Source: Selenomonas ruminantium subsp. ruminantium ATCC 12561 (GTDB taxonomy: Bacteria; Bacillota; Negativicutes; Selenomonadales; Selenomonadaceae). From it: DNA of 64,000 nt. The translations under genes were made by a program, and so were the position numbers. The notes beneath the pieces were generated by a model, which was not told the DNA's origin, ran no database searches, and was given only the letters and a program-made list of their open reading frames with translations. Of this stretch, positions 53,179-62,459 are shown piece after piece. Position 1 is the stretch's first letter. Each line of letters opens with the position of its first letter. The stretch spans positions 114,267 through 178,266 of the forward strand of contig NZ_AUJE01000001.1 in NCBI RefSeq assembly GCF_000424065.1. The letters are read 5' to 3'.

Positions 53179-54180
53179 ATGGGCGGTTTGATTGGAACAG
53201 GTTTTCTGTTAGTCCTGATTATTGCGTTTGTCATGGTGTTCCTGCATTTTGTTCCCATTGGGTTGTGGATTTCCGCATTGGCGGCCAATGTGCGGGTAGG
53301 TATTATGACGCTGGTCGGTATGCGCATGCGCCGTGTACCGCCGAATAAGATTATCCTGCCGCTCATCAAGGCCAATAAAGCCGGTCTTGATGTAGCCGTT
53401 AATCAGCTCGAGGCACATTATCTGGCAGGCGGCAACGTGGATAAGGTCGTGGATGCCCTTATCGCGGCTCATCGTGCACAGATTCCACTGCCCTTTGAAC
53501 GCTCAGCGGCTATCGACCTCGCTGGTCGTGATGTGCTCGAAGCGGTGCAGATGAGCGTTAATCCGAAGGTTATTGAAACGCCGGTGGTTTCGGCTGTAGC
53601 GAAAAATGGTATTGAACTCAAAATCAAGGCGCGTGTGACGGTTCGTGCCAATATTGACCGTTTGGTTGGTGGTGCTGGCGAACCCACGATTATTGCCCGT
53701 GTTGGCGAAGGTATCGTCACGACGGTTGGTTCTTCCGAAAGCCATAATGATGTGTTAGCCAATCCGGACGATATTTCCAAAACTGTATTGGGCAAGGGGC
53801 TTGATGCCGGTACGGCCTTTGAAATCCTCTCCATTGATATCGCCGATGTGGATGTAGGCCGTAATATCGGTGCTGAACTGCAGACCGACCAGGCTGAAGC
53901 CGACAAGCGTATCGCCCAGGCAAAAGCCGAAGAACGCCGTGCGATGGCTGTGGCCAAAGAGCAGGAAATGAAGGCTTATACGCAGGAAATGGAAGCCAAG
54001 GTCGTCGAAGCACAGGCCGAAGTTCCGCATGCAATGGCACAGGCTTTGCGGGAAGGCAAGCTCGGGGTTATGGATTACTATAATCTCAACAATGTGCAGG
54101 CCGATACGGATATGCGCAACGCCATCAGCACGAGCAGTGCAGGCAGCAAGCTGCAGGCGCCGGCGGCACCGGTAAAATAA
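53179..54180 (+). CDS. floA: Flotillin-like protein FloA
   Basis: A 333-aa protein of the FloA (YqfA) family. An N-terminal membrane-inserted hairpin (about residues 5-32) is followed by a SPFH/PHB domain (about 35-250). A helical part rich in Ala/Glu (about 235-300, [21 protein letters not shown]) drives oligomers. FloA organises functional membrane microdomains in Firmicutes. AGGGGG at 53164-53169, 9 nt before ATG 53179, decides the start over TTG 53173. It is flanked by nfeD upstream and an unknown membrane-anchored protein downstream in one operon. Confidence 0.92.
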   Translation: MGGLIGTGFLLVLIIAFVMVFLHFVPIGLWISALAANVRVGIMTLVGMRMRRVPPNKIILPLIKANKAGLDVAVNQLEAHYLAGGNVDKVVDALIAAHRAQIPLPFERSAAIDLAGRDVLEAVQMSVNPKVIETPVVSAVAKNGIELKIKARVTVRANIDRLVGGAGEPTIIARVGEGIVTTVGSSESHNDVLANPDDISKTVLGKGLDAGTAFEILSIDIADVDVGRNIGAELQTDQAEADKRIAQAKAEERRAMAVAKEQEMKAYTQEMEAKVVEAQAEVPHAMAQALREGKLGVMDYYNLNNVQADTDMRNAISTSSAGSKLQAPAAPVK

Positions 54181-54192
54181 GGGGGGATTCCC

Positions 54193-54618
54193 ATGGACTC
54201 CTTTTGGGTCATCGTCCTCTTTATTCTCTTTGCCATTTTTTCTGACCGCAAAGACAAGAAAAAGCCTGTTCCCAAACGCCGTGTACCGGATTTTCCTCAG
54301 CGTCCATTGCCGGACATTCCGCAGCCTAATCGGGAACGCAGGAAAATCGAAATCCCGGAACTGCGGGGGGCGCCGTCCCTGCCGGATATTCAGACAACCG
54401 CAGAAGTGGAAACACAGGATGCGATTTGGGCACAGCAGGAACGTTATCAGGAAATGCTGCGCAAAAAGAAAAAACAGCAGCGGGAGCAGACTGAGAACCG
54501 CGCAGAAAAGCAGCTGGCTGAACAAACGCCAGCTCCGCAAAACACGGTAACATTAAATAATCTGCAACAGGCCGTTATCTGGGCAGAAATACTCGGCAAA
54601 CCAAAAGCAAGAAGATAG
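54193..54618 (+). CDS. Small membrane-anchored protein in the floA operon
   Basis: A 141-aa protein with one N-terminal span (about residues 2-17), then a basic, proline-rich stretch (about 20-70, PVPKRRVPDFPQRPLPDIP). A charged helical region follows (about 85-115), ending in a short helix (NLQQAVIWAEILGKP). GGGGGG is 7 nt before ATG 54193, 12 nt after the floA stop. No known domain was recognised. The context suggests a partner of the flotillin/NfeD pair. Confidence 0.75.
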   Translation: MDSFWVIVLFILFAIFSDRKDKKKPVPKRRVPDFPQRPLPDIPQPNRERRKIEIPELRGAPSLPDIQTTAEVETQDAIWAQQERYQEMLRKKKKQQREQTENRAEKQLAEQTPAPQNTVTLNNLQQAVIWAEILGKPKARR

Positions 54619-54658
54619 TAGTTGTTGGCAGTTAGGTTTACAGTCTGCTATACAGGAC

Positions 54659-54740
54659 GCCCGTGGGGCTGGTAATATTTTTCCTTCGCCATAGACAGGC
54701 TTGTCAAAAGCTGCGGAAAAATATCACCAGCCCCGCGGGC
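54659..54740 (+). repeat. Nested-palindrome intergenic repeat, copy H
   Basis: Arms GCCCGTGGGGCTGGT / ACCAGCCCCGCGGGC (one wobble); TTTTTCC/GGAAAAA; core GACAGGCTTGTC; tail GTTCGTACATTACAT. First of three palindromes in the 485-bp gap before the amidase gene. Confidence 0.88.
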
Positions 54741-54772
54741 TTTGTTCGTACATTACATCTATAGGAAAAGCC

Positions 54773-54853
54773 GCCCTGAGGACAGATAATATTTTTCCTC
54801 TGCTGAGACAAGCTTGTCAAACGCGCCGGAAAAACATCATCTGTCCTCAGGGC
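54773..54853 (+). repeat. Nested-palindrome intergenic repeat, copy I
   Basis: Perfect 15-bp arms GCCCTGAGGACAGAT / ATCTGTCCTCAGGGC, unlike those of copy H yet fully paired; TTTTTCC/GGAAAAA; core GACAAGCTTGTC. Confidence 0.88.
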
Positions 54854-54906
54854 TTTTGTTCGATTTTGCTCGATGGAAAGAAAATATTAGAGCACGATAG
54901 CAACTT

Positions 54907-55017
54907 CAAAAGAGACGGTGAGGCTTCCCAAAGCGAAGCGTTAGCCACAGGACGTGAAGAAAATTATTTTTAGTCCTGAGGCGCAGCAGAGCGTGGGAAG
55001 TCTCACCGTCTCTTTTG
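54907..55017. repeat. Large intergenic palindrome, element J
   Basis: 24-bp arms: CAAAAGAGACGGTGAGGCTT then CCCA, against TGGGAAG then TCTCACCGTCTCTTTTG, with one mismatch. The inside holds CAGGACG/GTCCTGAGG-type pairing and GAAAATTATTTTTA. The core differs from copies A-I. It may double as a terminator or attenuator before the amidase gene at 55104. Confidence 0.7.
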
Positions 55018-55103
55018 GCTCGAATAAAATCCTCCCCAGCCCTTGCATTTTCACGCAATAAAGTTGATAATAGAGTATATGTGTCCGTTAATGGAGGGAT
55101 TCG

Positions 55104-56303
55104 ATGAGACGTATTTTCTTCTATATACATTTGCTGCTGTTGACGACTTTATGCCTGCTTATGCCCCTGTCTGCTGCTTCGGCTGAGGAAGGGGATTTTA
55201 GTGAGCGCGTAAACCGTATGGCGGAAATCACTGGCATCCGTGACAGTTTTGATGGGAATAAGACGCGTATTGTCATTGACGCCAGCAAGCCTGTCCAATA
55301 TAAAAAGATGGTGCTGTCTAATCCGGACAGAGTGGTGGTGGATATAGAAAACGCCTGGCTTTCGCCTGAGGTGAATAAGCATATCAGCATAGAAAACCGC
55401 TTTGTCGGCGGTGTGAAAATCGCTCAGTTTGACCCGAAAACCGTCCGTGTGGTGGTGGAGAGCAAGGTGGGGGAAAACAATTACAAAGTCTTTGTTTTAA
55501 ACGGTGGAACCATACCTGGCCGTGTAGTTATGGACTTTGGTAACCTAACGGATTCGTCTGGGGTGCAAATTGATATGTCCAAGACCGGTTCACAGACAGC
55601 TAAGCCGCAAACGGATAATGTCAAGCCAAAACCTGCGGAAACGCCTGTTGAAGAACCTGCTAAGCAGGAAGAACAGGAAACGACAGATAATGGCGATGTA
55701 GACGGAGAACTTTCTGGGATTACGGGCTTAAAAGGCCGCAAGATTGTTCTTGACCCCGGTCATGGTGGCAGTGATTCGGGAGCTATCGGCCCTACGGGGG
55801 TTATGGAAAAGAGTGTCACCCTGCGTGTGGCCAATGAGCTCAAACGTCTGCTGGTAAAAGAGGGCGCGGAAGTATATATGACCCGCAGTGCGGATATCGA
55901 GGTTTCCAAGAAACGGGCCAAGGCCACGGATATTGAAGAATTGCAGGCGCGCTGTGACGTGGCTAATGAAAAGAATGCCGATATCTTTGTTTCCATTCAC
56001 ATGGATTCCTTTACCAGCAGCGCAGCTCACGGGACTACCGGCTATTACTATTCTTTGGGTGATAAACGTTCCCGTCAGCTGGCTGACAAAATCCGTGTTG
56101 CCCTCATTGACCAGCTGGGCACGCAGAGCAGAGGAACGCAAAGCTGTAATTTCTATGTAGTAAAGCACACCGATATGCCTGCTACGCTCGTGGAAGTTGC
56201 CTTTATCTCCAACGAGAGCGAAGAAAAACTCATGGACAGCGAAGAGGGCATCCGCAAGGCCGCTCAGGGCATTGCTGACGGTATTGCGGATTACTTCGGC
56301 TGA
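55104..56303 (+). CDS. N-acetylmuramoyl-L-alanine amidase (AMIN + Amidase_3)
   Basis: A 399-aa exported cell-wall hydrolase. Signal peptide to about residue 28 (SAASA); AMIN domain (about 35-150), which targets peptidoglycan or the division site; a Pro/Glu-rich linker (about 160-205); catalytic Amidase_3 domain (about 210-398). The zinc site is seen as DPGHGGSDSGA with a following Glu (GVMEKSVT), His in VSIHMDSF, and the catalytic Glu in LVEVAFISNESEE. It cuts the bond between MurNAc and the stem peptide. TGGAGGG precedes ATG 55104. The SEC-C gene follows in the same direction. Confidence 0.92.
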   Translation: MRRIFFYIHLLLLTTLCLLMPLSAASAEEGDFSERVNRMAEITGIRDSFDGNKTRIVIDASKPVQYKKMVLSNPDRVVVDIENAWLSPEVNKHISIENRFVGGVKIAQFDPKTVRVVVESKVGENNYKVFVLNGGTIPGRVVMDFGNLTDSSGVQIDMSKTGSQTAKPQTDNVKPKPAETPVEEPAKQEEQETTDNGDVDGELSGITGLKGRKIVLDPGHGGSDSGAIGPTGVMEKSVTLRVANELKRLLVKEGAEVYMTRSADIEVSKKRAKATDIEELQARCDVANEKNADIFVSIHMDSFTSSAAHGTTGYYYSLGDKRSRQLADKIRVALIDQLGTQSRGTQSCNFYVVKHTDMPATLVEVAFISNESEEKLMDSEEGIRKAAQGIADGIADYFG

Positions 56304-56367
56304 ACCCAACAATTACATTAAAACGATTACCCTTAAGATACGGAAAGAAAGGATTTTAGAATTACCA

Positions 56368-57567
56368 ATGGAAGACCAGAAAAATGAATTGACTCAGGCT
56401 GAGACCCTTGCGCAGATGATGGAAGCGGATATGGAGGAGCGAAAGAAAGCTCTTTACCGCCATAAGATGCCGGAGCAGAACTCGCTTAAGGAAATGCTGA
56501 ACACCATGACCAAAGCGGAGCTGGACGATATTCGCTATAATCTCAATATCAGCGGTGCAAGCTCCCTTAAAAAGGCAGAATTAGTAGAGAAGCTGGCGCC
56601 GGAAATCCTGAAGTTTGCCCGCATCTGGCTGCCGTCAATTCTGCTTGAGGAATACGAATGCTTCCAGCACTTTATTCTCGAGAAGGGCAAGAGTGCCAAA
56701 CTTCGTGATGACGATGTGCGGCTGGATTATCTTCGCGGGCTGGGGCTGTTGTCTTGTGGAAAAGTAGGGGACAAACTGGTCTGGTATATGCCGAAGGAAA
56801 TCCGTGATGAATTCAAGAAGCTGGATTCTCCTAATTTTGAAGCGCTCGCGACCATGAATACGGAAATCACCCGCCTGACGGCCGGCTACCTGTTCTACTG
56901 CGGTTATATGGATTATGAAACACTCTATACCAAAGTGGCTGGCCAGTTGGAAGCTGACCAGCGGGAAAACCTCTCGTTCAAGGATTTTGTGGGTGTCATG
57001 CTCAACGCTTCCTGCTGGACGAATACCATTGTGGCTCTGCCGCAGGGTGTGAAGTATTATACGCTGATTGATGAAAATGCTTTAGAGGACGAACAGCGTA
57101 AGCACAGCAATCTGGACTTTGCCGAATTTGGCTATCAGCAGCTTTTTGAAGCCGGGGCCGACAACCATATTGACGATACCAATGAATATAAAGAACTGGC
57201 GCAGTTCTTTATGAAGGAACATGGCTGTGATGTGCTCAAGGCTGCCGATATTGTGGGCGAAATCTTTATCCTGCTGCAGAATGGCGGCACGATGACGGAA
57301 GCGGCTGAATATCTGGAACAGTTGGGGATGATGGAGGACGAAGCCAAGATGAGGGCAGTAGTTCCTCTGCTCATAGCCTACAATAACGAAACCCATCTCT
57401 GGCCGCTCAAAGGTCATACGCCGAGCGAGCTGTTCGAGAAGAGTGGTATGGGACAGGTGATTCCCTTTGCTGAAGTGCGCCGCCAGAAGGCTGGGCGCAA
57501 TGACCCTTGTCCCTGTGGCAGCGGCAAGAAGTATAAGAACTGTTGCCTCGCGAAGGATGAAAACTGA
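56368..57567 (+). CDS. SEC-C motif protein with SAP/Rho-N-like domain
   Basis: A 399-aa cytoplasmic protein ending in the zinc-binding SEC-C motif (GRNDPCPCGSGKKYKNCC, about residues 376-393). An N-terminal helical module (about 36-75, LKEMLNTMTKAELDDIRYNL then LKKAELVEKL) looks like a SAP or Rho-N nucleic-acid-binding fold. The middle is helical without a known domain. SEC-C tails bind SecB or ribosomes in other proteins. The frame is open back to 56197, inside the amidase gene. ATG 56368 lies 14 nt after AAAGGA, rather far, so the start is uncertain. The stop overlaps the MATE start. Confidence 0.8.
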   Translation: MEDQKNELTQAETLAQMMEADMEERKKALYRHKMPEQNSLKEMLNTMTKAELDDIRYNLNISGASSLKKAELVEKLAPEILKFARIWLPSILLEEYECFQHFILEKGKSAKLRDDDVRLDYLRGLGLLSCGKVGDKLVWYMPKEIRDEFKKLDSPNFEALATMNTEITRLTAGYLFYCGYMDYETLYTKVAGQLEADQRENLSFKDFVGVMLNASCWTNTIVALPQGVKYYTLIDENALEDEQRKHSNLDFAEFGYQQLFEAGADNHIDDTNEYKELAQFFMKEHGCDVLKAADIVGEIFILLQNGGTMTEAAEYLEQLGMMEDEAKMRAVVPLLIAYNNETHLWPLKGHTPSELFEKSGMGQVIPFAEVRRQKAGRNDPCPCGSGKKYKNCCLAKDEN

Positions 57568-58922
57568 TGAAACAGACCTTTGGTTACCAGGCAAAAGCAC
57601 GACAATTCTTTGTGGTGCTTTTGCCCATCTTTATAACCCAGTTGTCGTTAATGGCAACAGGGTTTTTTAATACAGTAATGGCCGGACATATCAGCCAGCA
57701 GGATTTGGCTGGCGTGGCCGTGGGGGTTAACCTCTTTATGCCGTTTTTTGGCAGCTTCCTGGGGATTATTTCCGGGCTGACGCCGACCATATCCCAGCTT
57801 TATGGTGGCGGCAAACAGGAAAAAATCGGCTTTATCGTCAAGCAGGGCTTTTATTGGGCGTTGGCGTTAGGTGTGGGCTTTGTGTCCTTGGGCTGGCTTA
57901 CGGTTCCCTATATTTTGCCGCTGTTGCATCTGGAGACGCGGGTGGAATACATCACGAGCCATTATCTGATGTTCCTGTCATTGGGGATTATTCCCATCTT
58001 TATTTCTTCGGTGCTGCGCAACTTTATTGATGCCCATGGCTATACGCGGCTTACGATGTGCGTGACCATGTGTACGGTGCCGACCAATATCACCCTCAAT
58101 TACATCTTTATGTATGGGCTTTTGGGCATGCCGGCGTTTGGCGGCATCGGTGCGGGGATTGGTTCGGCGGTAACGTTGACGTTAAACCTTGTCCTGAATA
58201 TTATCGTGGTCAGTCGCATGCACCCCTTCAAGGACTATCATGTGTTCCGTCATCTGCCGGGAATCCATCTGGCAGAGTGGAAAAAGCAGCTGGGGGTAGG
58301 GATTCCCATTGGCGCGACGATGTTCTGCGAGCAGAGTATCTTCGGTGCCGTGGGGCTGTTTATGACGGCTTATGGTACGGCGATTGTGGCGGCCCATCAG
58401 GCGGCTATGAACTTTACCACCATTGTCTATATGGTGCCACTGGCCGTAAGCATGACATTGACGATATTGGTCGGGTATGAAGTGGGCGCTAAGCGCCTGG
58501 CTGATGCTCAGCAGTACATCAGGCTCAGCCGTTATCTGACCTTTTTCAGCGTGGGAACGCTGGCGTTGTTTTTGACCCAGTTCCGTGATGAAATCGCCGC
58601 GCTCTATACCAGCAGTGCCGAAGTGCAGCCGATACTGTCCGTCTTTTTGATTTACGCAGTCTTTATGCAGTTTGCGGATAGCATCAATGCGCCGTTGCAG
58701 GGGGCGCTCAGAGGTTTTAAGGACGTTCATGTGACCTTTATGCTCGCGGTGCTCTCGTTTTGGATTATCGGTCTGCCCCTGGGTTGGGGATTGGCAAAGT
58801 ATACCGATATGGGGCCGTATGGGTACTGGATAGGCCTGATTGCGGGCATTGTCATTGGTGCGGTATGTCTGGAAGTAAGACTCCGGCAGGTGCAGAAAAA
58901 ATTTGCCCATTTATTGGGGTAA
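57567..58922 (+). CDS. MATE-family multidrug efflux transporter
   Basis: A 451-aa carrier with 12 predicted spans in two six-span halves, of the NorM/YdhE type. Early motif: IFITQLSLMATGFFNTVMAG; second-half counterpart: GIPIGATMFCEQSIFGAVGLF. It exports cationic drugs or metabolites with sodium or protons. ATG 57567 overlaps the SEC-C stop (TGATG), implying coupled translation. Substrate unknown. Confidence 0.92.
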   Translation: MKQTFGYQAKARQFFVVLLPIFITQLSLMATGFFNTVMAGHISQQDLAGVAVGVNLFMPFFGSFLGIISGLTPTISQLYGGGKQEKIGFIVKQGFYWALALGVGFVSLGWLTVPYILPLLHLETRVEYITSHYLMFLSLGIIPIFISSVLRNFIDAHGYTRLTMCVTMCTVPTNITLNYIFMYGLLGMPAFGGIGAGIGSAVTLTLNLVLNIIVVSRMHPFKDYHVFRHLPGIHLAEWKKQLGVGIPIGATMFCEQSIFGAVGLFMTAYGTAIVAAHQAAMNFTTIVYMVPLAVSMTLTILVGYEVGAKRLADAQQYIRLSRYLTFFSVGTLALFLTQFRDEIAALYTSSAEVQPILSVFLIYAVFMQFADSINAPLQGALRGFKDVHVTFMLAVLSFWIIGLPLGWGLAKYTDMGPYGYWIGLIAGIVIGAVCLEVRLRQVQKKFAHLLG

Positions 58923-58943
58923 GGAATAGTTAGGAAGTCGTAT

Positions 58944-60854
58944 ATGATTATAACCATTGAAAATTTTACCAAAAGCTATGGAGAGAAAGTTCTCTTTGAT
59001 GGCGTGAATTTCAGCATGGATGCCGGGGATAAGGTCGGGATTGTCGGTGTGAACGGCACGGGCAAGAGTACCTTTTTGAAGGCAGTGGCAGGACTCATTC
59101 CTGTGGATGCCGGCGAAATCACCACCATGCGCGGCCTGCGGATTGAGTATTTGGCGCAGGATAAGGTCTTTGAACCGGAAAATACGGTGCTCATGGAAGT
59201 GTTCCGCGGCATGTCGCCTTTGATGCAGGCTTTGCGGGGCTATGAACTGGCGATGGCGGCGGTGGAGAAAAATCCCCAGGACAAGGAAGCCCAGCAGGAA
59301 ATCATGCGTCATACGGCGGTGATTGATGAACATGATGGCTGGCAGCTTGAAGGTGCGGCCAAGACCGTATTGACGAAGCTGGGCATCCGCGATTATACCG
59401 CCAAGGCGGGCACGCTCTCCGGCGGTGAGCAGAAGCGGCTGGCACTGGCAACGGCGTTGATTCAGCCCTGTGATTTACTGATTTTGGACGAGCCGACCAA
59501 CCACCTGGACAGCGAGACCATCGGTTGGCTCGAAGAATATCTGCGCGCCTTTAAAGGTGCAATCCTCATGGTAACGCATGACCGCTATTTCCTTGATAAT
59601 ACGTCCACGAAGATTTTGGAACTCGACAAGGGCAGTGCCTATACCTATACGGGTAATTATTCGGAGTATCTGGAACAGAAGGCGGAGCGATTGGAACGTG
59701 AGCAGTCCACGGAGGCCAAGCGGCAGAATTTCCTGCGCAACGAGTTAAAGTGGCTGCGCCGTGGGGCACAGGCACGTTCCACCAAGCAGAAGGCGCGTAT
59801 TCAGCGCTATGAGGAAGTCAAAGCGCAAAGCGTAAATATTGACAACAGTACCGTGGAAATCGGTTTGGCGGGCAGTCGTCTGGGGCGTACGGTCATTGAG
59901 CTCGACCATGTGCACTATGAAGTGGATGGGCGCACGATTGTCAAGGATTTTACCTATACGGTTCTGCGCAACGACCGTGTAGGCATTTTGGGATCCAATG
60001 GTACAGGTAAGACAACGCTCCTGAATATCATCGCGGGACAGCTTGCGCCGACTTCGGGTACGGTAACCATTGGGCAGACGGTCAAAATCGGGTACTTTGC
60101 CCAGCGGGCGGTGGATATGGACGAGCGTCTGCGGGCGATTGAGTATGTGAAAGAGGCCGCGCACTTTATCACACTCGCCGATGGCACGCGCATTTCGGCC
60201 TCGCAGCTCATGGAGCGTTTCTTGTTCCCAGGTGATTTGCAGTGGACACCGATTGGGCGGCTGTCCGGTGGTGAGAAGCGGCGGCTTTATCTTTTGCGGG
60301 TGTTGATGGAGGAACCCAATGTCCTGCTGCTTGACGAGCCGACCAACGATTTGGATATCGAAACGATGGCCGTGCTCGAAAGCTTTATTGACGATTTCAA
60401 CGGGGCAATCATCTTCGTATCCCATGACCGGTTCTTCGTGGACCGGCTGGCGAATAAAGTCTTTGCCTATGAAGCAGACGGTAATCTGCGCATGTATGCG
60501 GGCGGCTATTCCTATTACAAGGAAAAGCTGGCCGAGGAAGAAGCGCTGGCGGCGCCTATGGCTGAATCTGTTGTGAAAAAGACGAAAGAGAAACTGGTCG
60601 CAGCAGAAAAACAGGAACAGACCAAACGGAAATTCACCTTCAAGGAGCAGAAGGAGTATGCGGAGATTGAAGGCATTATCGCCAGCAAGGAAGGGGAACT
60701 GAAGGTCGTGCAGCTGCAAATGGCGGAAAATGCTACCGACTTTGGCCGCTTAAATGAACTGGCCAAGGAAGAAGCGCGGCTGACGGCAGAAGTGGAACAC
60801 CTTATGGAACGCTGGGAATATCTGGAAGAAATTGCCAGTCAAATGGATAGCTAA
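58944..60854 (+). CDS. ABC-F ATPase (Uup-like)
   Basis: A 636-aa cytoplasmic protein with two ABC domains and no membrane part. Domain 1: Walker A GVNGTGKST (about 33), signature LSGGEQKR, Walker B LLILDEPTNHLD. A linker (about 245-300, rich in Arg/Lys) precedes domain 2: GSNGTGKTT, LSGGEKRR, LLLDEPTNDLD. The C-terminal coiled coil (about 545-636) is of the Uup type and binds nucleic acid in E. coli Uup. ABC-F proteins act on ribosomes, either as translation factors or in antibiotic protection. AGGAAG precedes ATG 58944. A terminator follows. Confidence 0.92.
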   Translation: MIITIENFTKSYGEKVLFDGVNFSMDAGDKVGIVGVNGTGKSTFLKAVAGLIPVDAGEITTMRGLRIEYLAQDKVFEPENTVLMEVFRGMSPLMQALRGYELAMAAVEKNPQDKEAQQEIMRHTAVIDEHDGWQLEGAAKTVLTKLGIRDYTAKAGTLSGGEQKRLALATALIQPCDLLILDEPTNHLDSETIGWLEEYLRAFKGAILMVTHDRYFLDNTSTKILELDKGSAYTYTGNYSEYLEQKAERLEREQSTEAKRQNFLRNELKWLRRGAQARSTKQKARIQRYEEVKAQSVNIDNSTVEIGLAGSRLGRTVIELDHVHYEVDGRTIVKDFTYTVLRNDRVGILGSNGTGKTTLLNIIAGQLAPTSGTVTIGQTVKIGYFAQRAVDMDERLRAIEYVKEAAHFITLADGTRISASQLMERFLFPGDLQWTPIGRLSGGEKRRLYLLRVLMEEPNVLLLDEPTNDLDIETMAVLESFIDDFNGAIIFVSHDRFFVDRLANKVFAYEADGNLRMYAGGYSYYKEKLAEEEALAAPMAESVVKKTKEKLVAAEKQEQTKRKFTFKEQKEYAEIEGIIASKEGELKVVQLQMAENATDFGRLNELAKEEARLTAEVEHLMERWEYLEEIASQMDS

Positions 60855-60860
60855 CAGGAG

Positions 60861-60892
60861 AATGACTTGTCAAAGCGGCAGGTCATTTTTTC
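60861..60892 (+). terminator. Terminator after the ABC-F gene
   Basis: AATGACTTGTC pairs with GGCAGGTCATT (two G-T wobbles), then TTTTTT. Confidence 0.8.
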
Positions 60893-60921
60893 TTTACACT
60901 GTGACAGTAATTGTGTATAAT
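60893..60921 (+). promoter_or_regulatory. Promoter of the amino-acid ABC transporter genes
   Basis: TTTACA (60893-60898), 17 nt, TATAAT (60916-60921), with the start codon about 37 nt after the expected transcript start. Confidence 0.75.
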
Positions 60922-60964
60922 CTAATGTATTAACACTTTACGACACTAAAGGAGTAAGAGCGAT

Positions 60965-61603
60965 ATGGAAAAACTCTTTGACATCTTCCTGCTGATGCTG
61001 GATGGTACGCAAATAACCTTGGAAATATTTTTCGTCACCCTGCTGCTTTCGTTGCCTTTGGGCATGATGGCGGCTTTGGGGCGGCTGTCCAGCTTGAAAA
61101 TCATCAGCCGGATTGTCGAGTTTTATATCTGGATTATGCGCGGCACGCCGCTCATGCTGCAGCTGCTTTTTGTTTACTTTGCCCTGCCGATGATTGGCAT
61201 ACGGCTGCCGGATATCGCAGCGGCGCTTTTGGCCTTTACGTTGAACTATGCGGCTTACTTTGCCGAGATTTTCCGTGCTGGTATTCAGGCTGTGCCCAAG
61301 GGACAGTATGAAGCAGCCAAAACGCTCGGCATGAGTTATCCGCAGACCATGCGCCGCATTATCCTGCCGCAGGTTATCCGCATTGTTTTGCCGCCGGTCA
61401 GCAACGAGACCATCAACTTAGTCAAGGATACTTCGCTGGTGTATATTCTGGCCATGAACGACCTTTTGCGCGTGGCCCGTACGATTGTACAGCGGGAGTT
61501 TGATATGACCCCGTTCCTGTTTGCGGCAATCTTCTATCTGGCGATGACTTTTGTTCTGACCTGGGGCTTTAAGAAACTGGAGGCACATTATGGCAAATAC
61601 TAA
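60965..61603 (+). CDS. Polar amino-acid ABC transporter permease
   Basis: A 212-aa permease of the HisM/GlnP family with about five spans. The EAA loop that docks on the ATPase is [21 protein letters not shown] (about residues 117-137, one residue short of full here in print). [11 protein letters not shown] near span 2 is a family mark. AAAGGAG precedes ATG 60965. Its end overlaps the ATPase gene by 14 nt. The substrate-binding protein that should accompany it is not in the window. Confidence 0.92.
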   Translation: MEKLFDIFLLMLDGTQITLEIFFVTLLLSLPLGMMAALGRLSSLKIISRIVEFYIWIMRGTPLMLQLLFVYFALPMIGIRLPDIAAALLAFTLNYAAYFAEIFRAGIQAVPKGQYEAAKTLGMSYPQTMRRIILPQVIRIVLPPVSNETINLVKDTSLVYILAMNDLLRVARTIVQREFDMTPFLFAAIFYLAMTFVLTWGFKKLEAHYGKY

Positions 61604-62366
61604 TACAGGCGAAATCATGCTGAAAATGACGGACATTCATAAGGCTTATGATAATCTGGAAGTCCTCAAAGGCATTGATATTGAAGTGCGCCGCGGCGAA
61701 GTGCTGGCCATTATCGGCCCGTCCGGTTCCGGCAAAAGTACGCTTCTGCGCTGTATCAATAAACTCGAAACCATCGATAAGGGCAGTATTGCCATCAAGG
61801 ATAGATTTTTGGTACAGACCAGAGACGGTGAGGCAGTTTACGCCAGCGGCAAGGAGGAACGGGAGATCCTGTCCTCTACGGGCATGGTCTTTCAGCAGTT
61901 CAATTTGTTCCCACATATGACGGTATTGGAAAACTTATTAGAAGCGCCGATGCAAGTGAAAGGCTTAAAACGTAGTGAAGTGGAGCCATATGCGCGGGAG
62001 CTTTTGGGCAAAGTCGGGCTTTCTGACCGGGCAGATTACTATCCATCACAGCTTTCCGGCGGTCAGCAGCAGCGTGTGGCCATCGCCAGAGCCTTGTGCA
62101 TGAAGCCGGACATTATGCTGTTTGACGAGCCGACCTCGGCCCTTGACCCGGAGCTTACGGGAGAAGTCTTAAAGACCATGCGGGAACTGGCGGCCGAGCA
62201 TATGACCATGGTTGTGGTGACACATGAAATGGCCTTTGCGCGGGAGGCGGCCAGTCAGGTAATCTTTATGGCAGATGGCAATATTGTAGAGCAGGGGGAA
62301 CCGGAAACGTTCTTTGCAGCACCTAAGGAAGAACGCACAAAAAACTTCCTGCAAAATATGCTCTAA
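61590..62366 (+). CDS. Polar amino-acid ABC transporter ATPase (GlnQ type)
   Basis: A 258-aa ATP-binding subunit. Walker [11 protein letters not shown]-loop [16 protein letters not shown], signature LSGGQQQR, Walker [15 protein letters not shown], and switch His in [10 protein letters not shown]. The stretch matches GlnQ/HisP-type importers for glutamine, histidine or cystine. An insertion at about residues 75-90 ([14 protein letters not shown]) is slightly longer than in many relatives. The start at 61590 lies inside the permease gene end, so the two are coupled. Confidence 0.93.
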   Translation: MANTNTGEIMLKMTDIHKAYDNLEVLKGIDIEVRRGEVLAIIGPSGSGKSTLLRCINKLETIDKGSIAIKDRFLVQTRDGEAVYASGKEEREILSSTGMVFQQFNLFPHMTVLENLLEAPMQVKGLKRSEVEPYARELLGKVGLSDRADYYPSQLSGGQQQRVAIARALCMKPDIMLFDEPTSALDPELTGEVLKTMRELAAEHMTMVVVTHEMAFAREAASQVIFMADGNIVEQGEPETFFAAPKEERTKNFLQNML

Positions 62367-62459
62367 CGATAAATATAAACAATGACAAATGAGCAGAAAT
62401 GTAGTACAATTATAAAATGTGTGAAATGCCATGAAGACTATATTTTGTAGGTGATAAAT

